DNA from: Luteibaculum oceani
Lineage (GTDB): Bacteria > Bacteroidota > Bacteroidia > Flavobacteriales_D > Luteibaculaceae
Direction of reading: 5' to 3'
DNA length: 55,520 nucleotides
Assembly: GCF_007995015.1 (NCBI RefSeq)
Contig: NZ_VORB01000012.1
Location: 1 to 55,520, forward strand
Part shown: piece by piece, positions 26,444 to 35,910 of the stretch
Layout: the number at the start of each line of letters is the position of its first letter
How positions within the stretch are numbered: position 1 is the first letter of the stretch
Made by a program: the position numbers and the translations under genes
Notes under the pieces: generated by a model
Told to the model about the DNA's origin: nothing
The model's input: the letters and a program-made list of their open reading frames with translations, nothing else
Databases searched by the model: none

Positions 26444-28882
26444 CTATTTAAATAAACTAAAATAAAGCTGTTTTTCGTATCGTTCGTTATTCCGTTGAAT
26501 AATAACCCTAGCGACAAAATTACCAGATTGTACCTCGGCTCCGTTTGATGGCACACCGTTCCATCCTTCATGTGGATCTTCGGATGAAAAAACTTCATTA
26601 CCCCAACGATCATAAACGGTAAGCTGGAAGTGATCCACGGGTGGTATTACAATTTTAAATAGGTCGTTAATACCGTCTCCATCAGGCGTAAAAGCATTGG
26701 GAATATATATGGGGATGGGTGGTCCGAAAATTTTTGTCAGGCTATCGCGACACCCAGCCACATCCTCGATCAAAAGCTTTAGGTAGTGGTCTTGATTATC
26801 GGTTAATAAAATGGAAGTGTTTTCTTCGCTTCTATAAAATACATCGTCGATAAACCAACTTGAGGTTAGCTCCCGACCGACAGACAAATTCTCTACCTCA
26901 ACTCGGGTCCCTTTATTTTCAATTTCGAAATTGGCCGTAGGAGCATTTACTTGAACAAAATATTTGGTGGTTACCGAGTTCCCACAACCATCATAAATAT
27001 CTGCCACATAAGATGTATCGACCAAAGGACTAACTAATCTGGAGTTCTGCACCATAGTTATCCCATCGCGCCATTCTGCCCTGTAATTTCCATCCCCACC
27101 ATTCGCTATCCAAACCATTTCTACCTCTTCTCCCCTGCAAATAGAGGTATCCACCCAGTTTTGCATTAGCGATAAAGAGGCATTGGCATCGAGGCCTACC
27201 GATATTTGAACTTGATCGGTTGCACCACATTTATCGGTAACGGTAAGTTGAAGATTTGAATTGGTATTTACCACCCACACCAGGGTATCTCTGTCGCCAA
27301 CTAATGAACCGTCTTCGTCTATCCATTGGTAGCTTAAAGGTTGTGCTCCGCCCCTTACACTATCTGGAAATAAACGAATTGTAGCTCCGGGACAGGCAGC
27401 AGAAGTGTCGGTTGGAATAAATATTTGTGGCGAACCCGATGGAACAAAATCAAATGTCCATTCCTTAGTTACCGTATAATTGGTACACTGGTCTCCAACA
27501 GTTATCCTAAGCACTGAACCCGGGTTGGGTTTTACATATATCGAATCTGTATTTTCATTTAAAACCACCCCATCCAATTCCCAGGTATAAGTGTAAAGTT
27601 CATACCCTTTTATTGGAAGCACACCTACTTTTATTGAATCGTTCTGGCAATTGTAAACCACGGTTTCGTCATTGGGATTACTGAGTTCATGCTCGAAATA
27701 ATCATTTAACCGATAGGAACTGGTAAAGGGTTCGGCACATCCGTTAACCAAGTCCCCACGTAGAATAAGGGTTTCCACACCCTCGGTAAGCCCATCTTTA
27801 AGTACGTTAAACTGTACATTCACTACCTTATCGCCAGGCTCAAAAACCACAAACTGAGGCAGCAGAGAAATATCTGCTAATCCAGCCTCACTAGTCGCAT
27901 CAATAGATAGCGATACAGAATCGGTAAAATTCAACCCTCCCAAACGCTGTATACTTAGCTGCACATTTCCACAGCCTTCTTCAAAAAGATCGGGTTCTTT
28001 TTGGAAACTGGCACTTTGATCTATTTTCCATTTCGCAGTACTAAACCCTTTTGCTTTTATCAGAACACCGCTATCGAAATTATTTTGGAAACCATCTGCA
28101 ATGGCAAATCTGAAATAATGCCGCTGACAAGGAACTAAAGGAAGACTTACTTCTATAGTAGTGGTAAATCCATTGTAATGGGTTGCCCTTCCACCATTTT
28201 GATTATCTATGTAATAAGCACTATTTACCTGATCATTAACCGTACTTACTGTAATCGCTAGATTTTCATTGGGGATTTCGGCAAAATTTTTCGAGCCATT
28301 AGGAAATGCCGCGGGGGCACTATATGCTCCAGAAATATTTGGTCCAGCAACAAAAAACCCGAAAACATCATTGTAAAATGAATTAATGTAATCTGGATAT
28401 TCTTCGGAGCCAAACACGAAAGTTAGCGTAACCGAATCTGTGGTGGGAATAAATTCAAAGGAAATCCAAGCCGCATCGTCCATTTTGGGAGGCGCCTGAA
28501 TGCCAATATCTTGAGCCGTTTTCTGAGCAAGCTTTAATAAATCAGCATCACCCCCACCCTGAGTAGGTGTTTCGGAAAAAGCGAAATCTGCGGTAGTTCC
28601 TCCTCCCAAATCGTAAGAAGAAGCAAAAGCCTCTGCAATACCAGAACTCATGATTATTCCGCTATCCAAACCTATGGTGCTAACCCCATTGGAGAAAAGT
28701 CCAAATTGCTGGTTACTACCGTAACTTTGAACATTGAAGATTTGAACGCCTCGACCCGTTAAAATTTCAGAAATGAGATAATTAGGATCGGAAAAATCCC
28801 CATCACTGCGAACTTGAATCTGGGCATCCAAGCGCAAGAACTGCCCGAGCAGCAATAAGAAAATGAAAATTCCGTATCTCAT
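26444..28882 (-). CDS. T9SS type B cargo, gliding-associated C-terminal domain protein
   Basis: Large secreted protein of 812 aa. Order: signal peptide (about 1-20), a choice-of-anchor L-type domain (about 25-285, with FGSEEYPDYINSFYNDVFGF and DGFQNNFDSGV), a Calx-beta-like segment (about 300-375), PKD/Ig-like repeats, and from about 725 the CHU_C / gliding-motility C-terminal domain, starting IPNAFTPDGDGINDLFKI with YDRWGNEVF and GNFVARVII. This CTD directs secretion by the type IX system. Likely cell-surface adhesin or matrix protein; ligand unknown. Own divergent promoter. Confidence 0.93.
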   Translation of the reverse strand: MRYGIFIFLLLLGQFLRLDAQIQVRSDGDFSDPNYLISEILTGRGVQIFNVQSYGSNQQFGLFSNGVSTIGLDSGIIMSSGIAEAFASSYDLGGGTTADFAFSETPTQGGGDADLLKLAQKTAQDIGIQAPPKMDDAAWISFEFIPTTDSVTLTFVFGSEEYPDYINSFYNDVFGFFVAGPNISGAYSAPAAFPNGSKNFAEIPNENLAITVSTVNDQVNSAYYIDNQNGGRATHYNGFTTTIEVSLPLVPCQRHYFRFAIADGFQNNFDSGVLIKAKGFSTAKWKIDQSASFQKEPDLFEEGCGNVQLSIQRLGGLNFTDSVSLSIDATSEAGLADISLLPQFVVFEPGDKVVNVQFNVLKDGLTEGVETLILRGDLVNGCAEPFTSSYRLNDYFEHELSNPNDETVVYNCQNDSIKVGVLPIKGYELYTYTWELDGVVLNENTDSIYVKPNPGSVLRITVGDQCTNYTVTKEWTFDFVPSGSPQIFIPTDTSAACPGATIRLFPDSVRGGAQPLSYQWIDEDGSLVGDRDTLVWVVNTNSNLQLTVTDKCGATDQVQISVGLDANASLSLMQNWVDTSICRGEEVEMVWIANGGDGNYRAEWRDGITMVQNSRLVSPLVDTSYVADIYDGCGNSVTTKYFVQVNAPTANFEIENKGTRVEVENLSVGRELTSSWFIDDVFYRSEENTSILLTDNQDHYLKLLIEDVAGCRDSLTKIFGPPIPIYIPNAFTPDGDGINDLFKIVIPPVDHFQLTVYDRWGNEVFSSEDPHEGWNGVPSNGAEVQSGNFVARVIIQRNNERYEKQLYFSLFK

Positions 28883-28893
28883 ATACTTGGTGG

Positions 28894-28925
28894 CAAAGTT
28901 CGATGCTTGACCTATGCATTCAAAA
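28894..28925 (-). promoter_or_regulatory. Putative promoter of T9SS type B gene
   Basis: On the minus strand TTTTG (28925-28921), 19-base spacer, GAACTTTG (28901-28894, one mismatch to TAnnTTTG), 12 bases before the ATG. It is back-to-back with the promoter of the M20 dipeptidase. Confidence 0.55.
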
Positions 28926-28949
28926 CCTTTTTACCCTTTTTAATATTAA

Positions 28950-28957
28950 TACCTTTG
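28950..28957 (+). promoter_or_regulatory. Putative -7 box of M20 dipeptidase
   Basis: TACCTTTG is an exact TAnnTTTG match 23 bases before the ATG at 28980. The -33 region is T-rich without a clear TTTG. Confidence 0.5.
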
Positions 28958-28979
28958 CAGCCGATTAAACCAAAGTTGT

Positions 28980-30371
28980 ATGTCTACATTAAACGAATAT
29001 ATCTCTAAAAATTTCGATCGATTCACCGACGAATTAATCGAACTTCTGAAAATTCCTTCTGTAAGTGCAGACCCTGCCTATAAAGACGACGTACATAATT
29101 GCGCAGCGTTTATTAAAGAGTCCTTAGAAAAAGCCGGTGTGGACAAAGCGGAAATCGTTCCAACCAAGGGTTATCCTGTAGTTTATGGAGAAAAAATTAT
29201 CGACCCTAAACTTCCTACTGTATTGGTATATGGACATTATGATGTGCAACCAGCCGACCCAGTGGAGCTTTGGGACAGCCCTGCCTTTGAGCCAGTTATT
29301 AAAAAAACCGAGCTACACCCTGAAGGCGCCATTTTTGCCCGTGGAGCATGCGACGACAAAGGACAAATGTATATGCATGTTAAGGCTTTTGAGACCATGG
29401 TAAAAACCGACACTCTAGCCTGTAACGTGAAATTTATGATTGAAGGAGAGGAAGAGGTTGGAAGTGAAAACCTTGCCCACTTCCTAAAAGCGGAAAAAGA
29501 ACGTTTAGCTGCAGATGTTATTCTGGTATCCGACACGGCCTTGGTATCTAAAGATGTACCATCAATTACAACAGGTCTAAGAGGATTATCATACGTAGAA
29601 GTTGAGGTTACTGGACCTAACAGAGACCTTCACTCTGGAGTATACGGTGGTGCAGTTGCTAATCCTATTAATGTGCTGTGTGATATGATCGCCTCACTCC
29701 AAGATGAAGATGGGCGCATTACTGTTGAGGGATTCTATGACAACGTTCAAATGGTAAGCCACGAGGAACGCAAAGCCATGTCGGAGATTCCTTTTTCTGA
29801 GGAAGACTACAAGAAGAAACTTGGAATAAAAGAGGTTAAGGGTGAAAAAGGCTACAGCACGATAGAGCGAGCTAGCATCCGCCCTACTCTAGATGTAAAT
29901 GGAATTTGGGGAGGATATATTGGAGAAGGAGCTAAAACAGTTCTTCCATCCAAAGCTTACGCAAAAATTAGCATGCGCCTTGTTCCCAACCAAGGGCCCG
30001 ATGAAATTACTGAGAAATTTAAGAAGCATTTCGAAAAAATTGCTCCAGATTATGTTTCGGTAAAGGTAACTCCACACCACGGAGGTGAGCCAGCTGTAAT
30101 TCCGGTAGATTCGGATGAATACCGTGCAGCATCTAAAGCAATGGAAGCGGCCTTTGGCAAGGAACCTGTACCTGCTCGTGGAGGTGGATCTATTCCTATT
30201 GTTTCTTTATTCGAAAAGGTATTGGGCTTAAAAACTGTATTAATGGGCTTTGGTTTAGATACCGACGCCATTCACTCACCAAACGAGCACTACGGTTTGT
30301 TTAATTACCGCAAGGGAATAGAAACTATACCTCAATTCTTTGCAGAATATGCGAAGCTTAAAAATAACTAG
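28980..30371 (+). CDS. M20 family dipeptidase (CPG2/CNDP-like)
   Basis: Di-zinc aminoacyl peptidase of the M20 clan, probably cleaving dipeptides in the cytoplasm; no signal peptide. The 463 aa protein carries the metal ligands and catalytic residues expected: His86 and Asp88 in YGHYDVQPAD, bridging Asp125 in ACDDKGQ, catalytic Glu157 and ligand Glu158 in EGEEEVGS, Asp185 in VSDTA, and His432 in AIHSPNEHY. The dimerisation insert (about 205-330) contains GLRGLSYVEVEVTGPNRDLH. The end overlaps the start region of the following lipoprotein gene by 23 bases. Confidence 0.95.
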   Translation: MSTLNEYISKNFDRFTDELIELLKIPSVSADPAYKDDVHNCAAFIKESLEKAGVDKAEIVPTKGYPVVYGEKIIDPKLPTVLVYGHYDVQPADPVELWDSPAFEPVIKKTELHPEGAIFARGACDDKGQMYMHVKAFETMVKTDTLACNVKFMIEGEEEVGSENLAHFLKAEKERLAADVILVSDTALVSKDVPSITTGLRGLSYVEVEVTGPNRDLHSGVYGGAVANPINVLCDMIASLQDEDGRITVEGFYDNVQMVSHEERKAMSEIPFSEEDYKKKLGIKEVKGEKGYSTIERASIRPTLDVNGIWGGYIGEGAKTVLPSKAYAKISMRLVPNQGPDEITEKFKKHFEKIAPDYVSVKVTPHHGGEPAVIPVDSDEYRAASKAMEAAFGKEPVPARGGGSIPIVSLFEKVLGLKTVLMGFGLDTDAIHSPNEHYGLFNYRKGIETIPQFFAEYAKLKNN

Positions 30372-30801
30372 CATTCTAATCTTATTGTCTTTGTTGAGTT
30401 CCTGTGCTTTTCAACCATTAAAGTTCAGGAACTTCAACATGGATAAGGTGGAAAACAACGGGGAAGTGCGAACCTTTACTGGGAAACTAGTTGTGGACAA
30501 CCCCAACGGCTACCCCATTCAGGTAAAAAGAGGGAATTTTACTGTTAGCAACGACCCGTTAACCCTAGGCGATTGTAAAATCCTAGAGAAAAGAACTCTT
30601 CCAAGAAATGGAGCCGAAACCGTTGACTTTCAGTTAAACGTAAAAAATAAGGCCCTTTTACTAGGGGGATTACAACAGCTTGGCAGCCTTTTAACCGGTG
30701 GAGAAGCTAAGGTCACTATACAGGGGGAAATAAAGGCCTGCACCTATGGTATTTTCTGTAAAAAATATCGAGTTAACGAATCGTTGAAATTAAAACTCTA
30801 G
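30349..30801 (+). CDS. LEA-2-like lipoprotein
   Basis: Starts at the ATG 30349, inside the dipeptidase 3-prime end (a TTG at 30340 is also in frame). The 150 aa protein has a lipoprotein signal with Cys19 (LLSSC). The rest resembles late-embryogenesis-abundant type 2 (WHy) domains: GKLVVDNPNGYPIQVKRGN, LPRNGAETVDFQLNV and a C-terminal VTIQGEIKA strand. Family assignment is by pattern. Its role in bacteria is not established. Confidence 0.7.
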   Translation: MRSLKITSILILLSLLSSCAFQPLKFRNFNMDKVENNGEVRTFTGKLVVDNPNGYPIQVKRGNFTVSNDPLTLGDCKILEKRTLPRNGAETVDFQLNVKNKALLLGGLQQLGSLLTGGEAKVTIQGEIKACTYGIFCKKYRVNESLKLKL

Positions 30802-30808
30802 AAGACCC

Positions 30809-31681
30809 TTGATACGCTTATTAATATGGTCTTTGATATGGATTTCTTCCACCTCCATAGAGCCAACGCACCCATTGGTTTTATTTCCCGACCATGTTGA
30901 GAAATACCCCCATTTTTCCAATGCTTATGCGCAGAAACATGGTATTAAATCCATTACCATTTTTACGAGTAAGAAATTTCCAGATCGACCCATTTACAAA
31001 TTCGGTCAGTACGAAGTTTTAAAATTCAGCACCGACTATAAATTTATAGAGAGGCAAACCATTTTCGAGAGTTTATCAGACACCCTTGAGACGGTGATCT
31101 CATGGCAAGGTCGCGATTATCCCACACGTATTTTTGAAAATACTGGTGCCCAATGGGAATACGGAATTTGGCAATGGAAAGACGGTTTACCGCTGAGAGT
31201 GGATTACGATTTTTATGAGAATAGGGATGCGAGAGCATCGGAGGCCCTACTGTATGTTGGAAACAGAATTTTGGAAACCACCTATTGGCAACAAGATGTA
31301 AAGGGACAGGTGCTTACATTAGTTCAACACAATGGATTAGGCACCGAAAAGGGACGTATTGCTATTAACCCCTACCACAGGCCAAAACAATTTATCGCCA
31401 CTTCTGTCAGCAACAGACGTACTTTTAATTACAATTATGAGCTCGCCGAAGACGGAAGGATAGAGCGAATTCAAAGTGGAGGACGTCTTTCGAAACAAGA
31501 CTACCTCTTTAAATACAACGAAAACGGCAGTATAAAACAGGTTAAGGTCTATCGCTTTGATGAGTTATTTGAGCTAGTAGATTATTTCTACGGCAGCAAC
31601 GGAACCCTGCGAAGTATTTTAATTACCAATCCACAAAGCAAGGAAATGACCATAAAGGAATTTAGGTATTCCTTCTATTAA
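30809..31681 (+). CDS. Hypothetical secreted protein with YD-like strands
   Basis: The 290 aa protein begins at TTG 30809, 7 bases after the upstream stop; no in-frame ATG fits better. A hydrophobic N-terminus (about 1-16) may be a signal peptide. The C-terminal half has repeated Y-x-Y/F strands, such as FNYNYELAEDGRIERIQSGG and YLFKYNENGSIKQVKVYRF, similar in style to RHS/YD repeats but not clearly homologous. Its last 20 bases overlap the convergent tsaB gene. Function unknown. Confidence 0.6.
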   Translation: MIRLLIWSLIWISSTSIEPTHPLVLFPDHVEKYPHFSNAYAQKHGIKSITIFTSKKFPDRPIYKFGQYEVLKFSTDYKFIERQTIFESLSDTLETVISWQGRDYPTRIFENTGAQWEYGIWQWKDGLPLRVDYDFYENRDARASEALLYVGNRILETTYWQQDVKGQVLTLVQHNGLGTEKGRIAINPYHRPKQFIATSVSNRRTFNYNYELAEDGRIERIQSGGRLSKQDYLFKYNENGSIKQVKVYRFDELFELVDYFYGSNGTLRSILITNPQSKEMTIKEFRYSFY

Positions 31682-32360
31682 ACTTTGGTTTCGCTTTGAT
31701 TGCAATGAAATCCTTGAGGTAAAACGGTTCGAAATAGGCCAAGTCGGCGAAATCTTGATTTTCGAATTTTCTAAACGCTATACCTCCCATATACCTGGCT
31801 GAGGGATAGATTCCTTTTATCAGGTTATCTGTGGGAATTTCACTTTCAAACTTGTCAGCTCCAGGTCCAAAAAAGAGTTGATGCTGCTGTTTAAAAATGG
31901 GCTCATTCTCATCCAGTACAATGGCGTCCACCGATGATATTTCCTCACCAAAACCATTATAAGAACTCGCAAAAACTTCCCTTCTTCTTGCGTCGAGGTA
32001 GGCGTGATACGTACAATCCGAATTTAATCCATTACGTTCCTGCTTTACCATTTCTAACATGGCCTGTAATGGGCAAACAGAGATTAGAGGAAGCCCTGTT
32101 GAATAACACAGTCCCTTAGCTGACGCTACACCAATTCTGAGACCGGTATAAGACCCCGGCCCTCTTGACACCGCTACCGCGGCAAGGTCGGGCACACGCA
32201 AACCTTGTTCTTCGAGTAACTCAACAATAAAGGGATTAAGCTTTTCGGCGTGATCGTATTCTTGATCATCGGACTCTTTATATGCGACAAGGTCGCCTTG
32301 ATTCCACAAAGCGACCGAGCAAACTTTTGTACTAGTTTCTAAAGCGAGAATATGTGCCAA
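31662..32360 (-). CDS. tsaB: tRNA t6A biosynthesis protein TsaB
   Basis: Partner of TsaD in threonylcarbamoyladenosine (t6A37) formation on ANN-decoding tRNAs. The 232 aa protein has the ASKHA-type N-terminus LALETSTKVCSVAL and the strongly conserved SRGPGSYTGLRIGVASAKGL segment. It starts at TTG 32360, one base after the membrane-fusion protein gene, and so is co-transcribed with an efflux pair, a functionally unrelated pairing. Convergent 20-base overlap with the preceding gene. Confidence 0.94.
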   Translation of the reverse strand: MAHILALETSTKVCSVALWNQGDLVAYKESDDQEYDHAEKLNPFIVELLEEQGLRVPDLAAVAVSRGPGSYTGLRIGVASAKGLCYSTGLPLISVCPLQAMLEMVKQERNGLNSDCTYHAYLDARRREVFASSYNGFGEEISSVDAIVLDENEPIFKQQHQLFFGPGADKFESEIPTDNLIKGIYPSARYMGGIAFRKFENQDFADLAYFEPFYLKDFIAIKAKPKFNRRNT

Positions 32361-32361
32361 T

Positions 32362-33675
32362 TTATTCTTCTTCTTTCTTAAACAATTCGTTTTTATTCAC
32401 CTTGGTTACCGCTGTCTTATGACTTAATTCTCTGGAAACCGCTGCATAAGGTCCGGTAATAATCTCTTCTCCTAACTCTATCCCCTCTTTGATATAGATG
32501 AATTTACTATCCTGAATTCCAGTAGTAACCGGACGAATCATTGCTTTACCGTTTTCGAAAATGAATACACATTCAAATTCTTCCTTTTCAGAATCATCGG
32601 CCACCTTAGCATAAGAGAACTTCGAAGAGTCGGAACGAGTTGTAACAGCTTCTATTGGAACAGCTATAACGTTTCTTTCGGTTGCAGTAAGAATATCTAC
32701 GTTTGCCGACATTCCTGGGCGGAATGGACTGAATGAAGCTGGTTTTCCTTCTAATAGATCTTTGTACGACTCTGGAAGCAGTGTAATCTTAACCGCAAAA
32801 TTCGTAACCTGATCCGTTCCCATCCCACTACTTGTTGCTGCATTCGCAATTTCGGTTACTAGGCCTTTAAACTTCTTTCCTAAATAGGAATCAACTTCTA
32901 CCTCGGCCGTGTCATTTAGGGAAACGCGAATAATATCATTTTCATTCACATCCACGTGCACTTCCATTTTCGACATATCTGAAATACGCATCATTTCGGT
33001 ACCCGCCATTTGTGCGGTACCTACAACACGCTCACCTTCTTCTACTACTAGGGAAGAAATGGTTCCCGATTGTGGAGCGTAAATTTCAGTTCGGTTTAGA
33101 TTGTCTCTAGCTTCCTTGCGGGTTGCTTCGGCAGATTTAACCGAGTACTGAGCCGCTTTTGCAGCTTGTTCCGAAGCCTCAACATCAGCCTTAGCCACTT
33201 CGTACTGCGATACAGCATTATCGTATTCCGATTGTGAAATTGCATTACTTTGAAATAGCTGACGATTTCTATTAAAGGTTTTCTCAGCGTTAATAAACTG
33301 AGCTCTAGATTGAGCAAGCCTTGCATTGGCAGTAGCCAAATTAGCGCGAGCAGAATTTAAAGAAGCCTCAGCTCTATTTGTTGCCGCGATATATATATCA
33401 GGATTAATTTTCACCAAAAGTTGCCCCTTGGTAACCTGGTCTCCCTCTTTAACCGCAAGCTCAATAATCTCTCCCGAAACGTCGGAACTTATCTTAACAT
33501 CCTGAGCTGGTTGTATTTTTCCATTTGCAGTAACCTTTTCGGTAATAGTAACCTTCTCAGATTTTGCTACCGTTACTTTTTTCGAGGTGTCGCGCGATTT
33601 GTTCATCGCAACTGCGATAACTAAAAGTATTACTACTGCTCCACCAATAATCCACCAAAGCTTTTTGCCTTTCAT
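32362..33675 (-). CDS. Membrane fusion (HlyD/MacA-like) efflux subunit
   Basis: Periplasmic adaptor of a tripartite exporter, 437 aa. N-terminal membrane anchor (about 5-25), barrel-sandwich half GEIIELAVKEGDQVTKGQLL, a long alpha-helical hairpin (about 105-200, Ala/Gln rich), second lipoyl half IYAPQSGTISSLVVEEGERV, beta-barrel and membrane-proximal domains. Nine bases downstream of the TolC gene. The inner-membrane pump is missing from this locus; MacA-like architecture suggests a MacB-type partner encoded elsewhere. Confidence 0.93.
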   Translation of the reverse strand: MKGKKLWWIIGGAVVILLVIAVAMNKSRDTSKKVTVAKSEKVTITEKVTANGKIQPAQDVKISSDVSGEIIELAVKEGDQVTKGQLLVKINPDIYIAATNRAEASLNSARANLATANARLAQSRAQFINAEKTFNRNRQLFQSNAISQSEYDNAVSQYEVAKADVEASEQAAKAAQYSVKSAEATRKEARDNLNRTEIYAPQSGTISSLVVEEGERVVGTAQMAGTEMMRISDMSKMEVHVDVNENDIIRVSLNDTAEVEVDSYLGKKFKGLVTEIANAATSSGMGTDQVTNFAVKITLLPESYKDLLEGKPASFSPFRPGMSANVDILTATERNVIAVPIEAVTTRSDSSKFSYAKVADDSEKEEFECVFIFENGKAMIRPVTTGIQDSKFIYIKEGIELGEEIITGPYAAVSRELSHKTAVTKVNKNELFKKEEE

Positions 33676-33684
33676 AGCTTCTAA

Positions 33685-35115
33685 TTAAAATGAGATTTGC
33701 TCTCCTTTATAAAATTCTAAAACCTTAACCTTGAAAATGAAGTCGAATTTCGACCTCGACAATTCTAACAATGCGTTTGATAATCTCACTTTAGCATTGC
33801 TAAACTCTACCTGATTAATCAAGTTTTGAGTGTATCTGATATCTGCGTATTTAAACGCTTCCTCAGCTGCATCTTTCGACTTTTTAGCCGCCTCGTAACT
33901 CTTTAAACTGGCTTTTGCATCTGCATAAGCACGCTCAATATCCTGTAACAGGGTGTTTTTGGTCTGCTGCAATTGGTAATTGCTAATCTGAGCATTTAAA
34001 CGCTGTTGTTTAACGGCTGTTCTCGCACCGTATCCATTAAATAATGGGATAACTAGGGAAAAGCTAACACTGTAGTTAATGTTATCGTTTAGCTGGTCGC
34101 TAAAATTTTTGGTTCTAAAATCACTGTCCTGAAATTCAATCCTTGGAGCGACAACCTCTTCCATGCTATTCGCTACAATACCGATTGTATCTATAGCCAA
34201 AGTTGGATCTGCATCACTTCTCAATACACGATTATTTCCAGAGTATCCCGAACCATAAGAAGTTCTTGCGGTAATACTTGGAAGTGCAGCACCCTGAGCT
34301 ATATCCAAACTTTTTTCAGCACTCTTAACTTGGAATTCACTGGCTTTAATTTGAGGTAAATTCTCAACAGCTGTTTTGTATATCTCCAGTGGATTCTGAC
34401 TTAGGAATGAAGAAGAAACCTCCAATAACTCAGGTTCCTCCACCTCAATTTTCATGTCAGGTTGAAGTTGTAACACTTGATACAGACTCAAATAAGCCAG
34501 TGCAAGATCGTTCTCGCGCTGAACCATTGTCGCTTCATCCAAAGCTAATTGAGATTCTGCATCTAAAAGGTTGGATTTAGGCAACTGGCCTACCTCAACC
34601 AATTTTTTGATTCTATCTTTCTGCAATTGTGAAATCTCCAACTGGTTTTCCGCTATCTCAAGTAGATCTTGAGCAAACAATACGTTTACATAAAAATTAG
34701 CTATGCTCAATGCAACATCATTCTTTTGTTGGTCGGCCGATGCTTTTGCTGCTTTGTAGTCGTACTCAGACTTCTTTATTTGGTTCAATTTCTGAAACCC
34801 ACCAAATAGGGTAACCTGGCTGGATATTCCTACACTATTGGTTCTAACTCTTCGCGTGGCGAATTGGTTGGTAAAGGGGTCAATGGTTTGTCCCCAGTTA
34901 TAACCGTGCGTACCCGAGGCATTTAAACTAGGCAGTAGATCCAATTTCGCCTGAGTCTTGCTGTACTCACTAATTTGAGTTTGCAGCTCACTGGTTTTAA
35001 TGGCAATATTATTTTTCATAGCGTAGTCTATACATTCTTGTAGACTCCACTTATTGTCTTGGCCAAATACGCTTGCAGCTAGCGCTATAAAAACCAAACT
35101 ATATATGTATCGCAT
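33685..35115 (-). CDS. TolC family outer-membrane efflux protein
   Basis: Outer-membrane channel component of a tripartite exporter. The ATG at 35115 directly precedes a signal peptide (MRYIYSLVFIALAASVFGQ) and gives 476 aa; the frame opens 12 codons earlier without signal features. Two OEP repeats are visible, with long amphipathic helices rich in Ala, Gln and Leu, starting with WSLQECIDYAMKNNIAIK. First gene of a minus-strand operon with the fusion protein and tsaB. An AACATTTG box just upstream is a possible -7 element. Confidence 0.93.
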   Translation of the reverse strand: MRYIYSLVFIALAASVFGQDNKWSLQECIDYAMKNNIAIKTSELQTQISEYSKTQAKLDLLPSLNASGTHGYNWGQTIDPFTNQFATRRVRTNSVGISSQVTLFGGFQKLNQIKKSEYDYKAAKASADQQKNDVALSIANFYVNVLFAQDLLEIAENQLEISQLQKDRIKKLVEVGQLPKSNLLDAESQLALDEATMVQRENDLALAYLSLYQVLQLQPDMKIEVEEPELLEVSSSFLSQNPLEIYKTAVENLPQIKASEFQVKSAEKSLDIAQGAALPSITARTSYGSGYSGNNRVLRSDADPTLAIDTIGIVANSMEEVVAPRIEFQDSDFRTKNFSDQLNDNINYSVSFSLVIPLFNGYGARTAVKQQRLNAQISNYQLQQTKNTLLQDIERAYADAKASLKSYEAAKKSKDAAEEAFKYADIRYTQNLINQVEFSNAKVRLSNALLELSRSKFDFIFKVKVLEFYKGEQISF

Positions 35116-35251
35116 AGTTTCCTTGCAAATGTTCGGTTGCGAATATACCAAATCACATTCTTGAATTTTTACCGATGGTCATCTCATTTCACTGTTTATA
35201 AAAAGTTTCGCAGAATTTTTACTGATTATTTCTCTTGGATTTAAAAAACAA

Positions 35252-35279
35252 AAAAGGCGAGACCGCCGCCTCGCCTTTT
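35252..35279 (-). terminator. Terminator after small T9SS-like gene
   Basis: On the minus strand AAAAGGCGAG (35279-35270) pairs with CTCGCCTTTT (35261-35252), 8-base GC-rich loop, followed by more T. Confidence 0.85.
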
Positions 35280-35299
35280 CATTTTAAGCTATCTTTTTC

Positions 35300-35671
35300 C
35301 TATTTCACGATAACTTTTTGAGCAAATCCGGATTGATTAACCAAAAAGTAAGCTCCCGAATTCAGATCGGATACCCCTACCCTTTTAGCACCAGAAATTT
35401 GCTTTACTAGTTTTCCTTCGGCGTTAAACATTTTATAATCTCCACTTTTTGACAAGGACATCACTGGTTCTGAAACACTCGTGAAAATCGAAAAAGGTTG
35501 CGGTATTACACCAGAACCTACGGCTTCATCGATGCTATCTATACCCGGATGTCCATTAGATTCATTGTGAAGCGCCAGCATATATTTAAGAGAACCCCCT
35601 TCTTGCACCTGGAGTTGGGAGAATGAGTTTTTACAGAGTAAAAAGAAAGTAAAAAGTAGTAGGTTTTTCAT
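35300..35671 (-). CDS. Mini secreted protein with T9SS type A-like C-terminus
   Basis: The 123 aa protein has a signal peptide (about 1-18). The C-terminal 45 residues, with YKMFNAEGKLVKQISG, then LNSGAYFLVNQSGFAQKVIVK-like strands, resemble a type IX sorting domain. The usual CTD start (a YPNP-type motif) is not visible, and only about 60 residues would remain as mature cargo. Could be a very small cargo, a regulator, or a remnant of a larger secreted protein. A clean terminator follows, which argues that it is expressed. Confidence 0.6.
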   Translation of the reverse strand: MKNLLLFTFFLLCKNSFSQLQVQEGGSLKYMLALHNESNGHPGIDSIDEAVGSGVIPQPFSIFTSVSEPVMSLSKSGDYKMFNAEGKLVKQISGAKRVGVSDLNSGAYFLVNQSGFAQKVIVK

Positions 35672-35850
35672 TTCGGTTTGTTTTGGTGCAAATGAAATGA
35701 GAGTGTATTGCTATGGAGTTAAACCCCTAAGAACGAATTGTTAAGCCAAGTAAAGTTTTGGTTAAGCGGGTAATTCACGTTTTTGAAACCACTTTTTCCA
35801 AGTGAGGATATAAATTTTGTCAATTCACCTTAAATAAACGTTAATAAAAC

Positions 35851-35882
35851 TTGATTTAACGGTGAAATGTCTTATTGTTTTG
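35851..35882 (+). promoter_or_regulatory. Putative promoter of CHRD protein gene
   Basis: TTG at 35851-35853, 21-base spacer, TTGTTTTG at 35875-35882 (one mismatch to TAnnTTTG), 28 bases before the ATG. Confidence 0.45.
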
Positions 35883-35910
35883 CAAACCACAAAACGACAA
35901 GAATATACTT

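Noticed and set aside
26347-26613. N-terminal extension of the small lipoprotein frame
   Set aside because: It would be antisense to the T9SS gene and would bury the lipoprotein signal; the ATG at 26346 is followed by a textbook signal.
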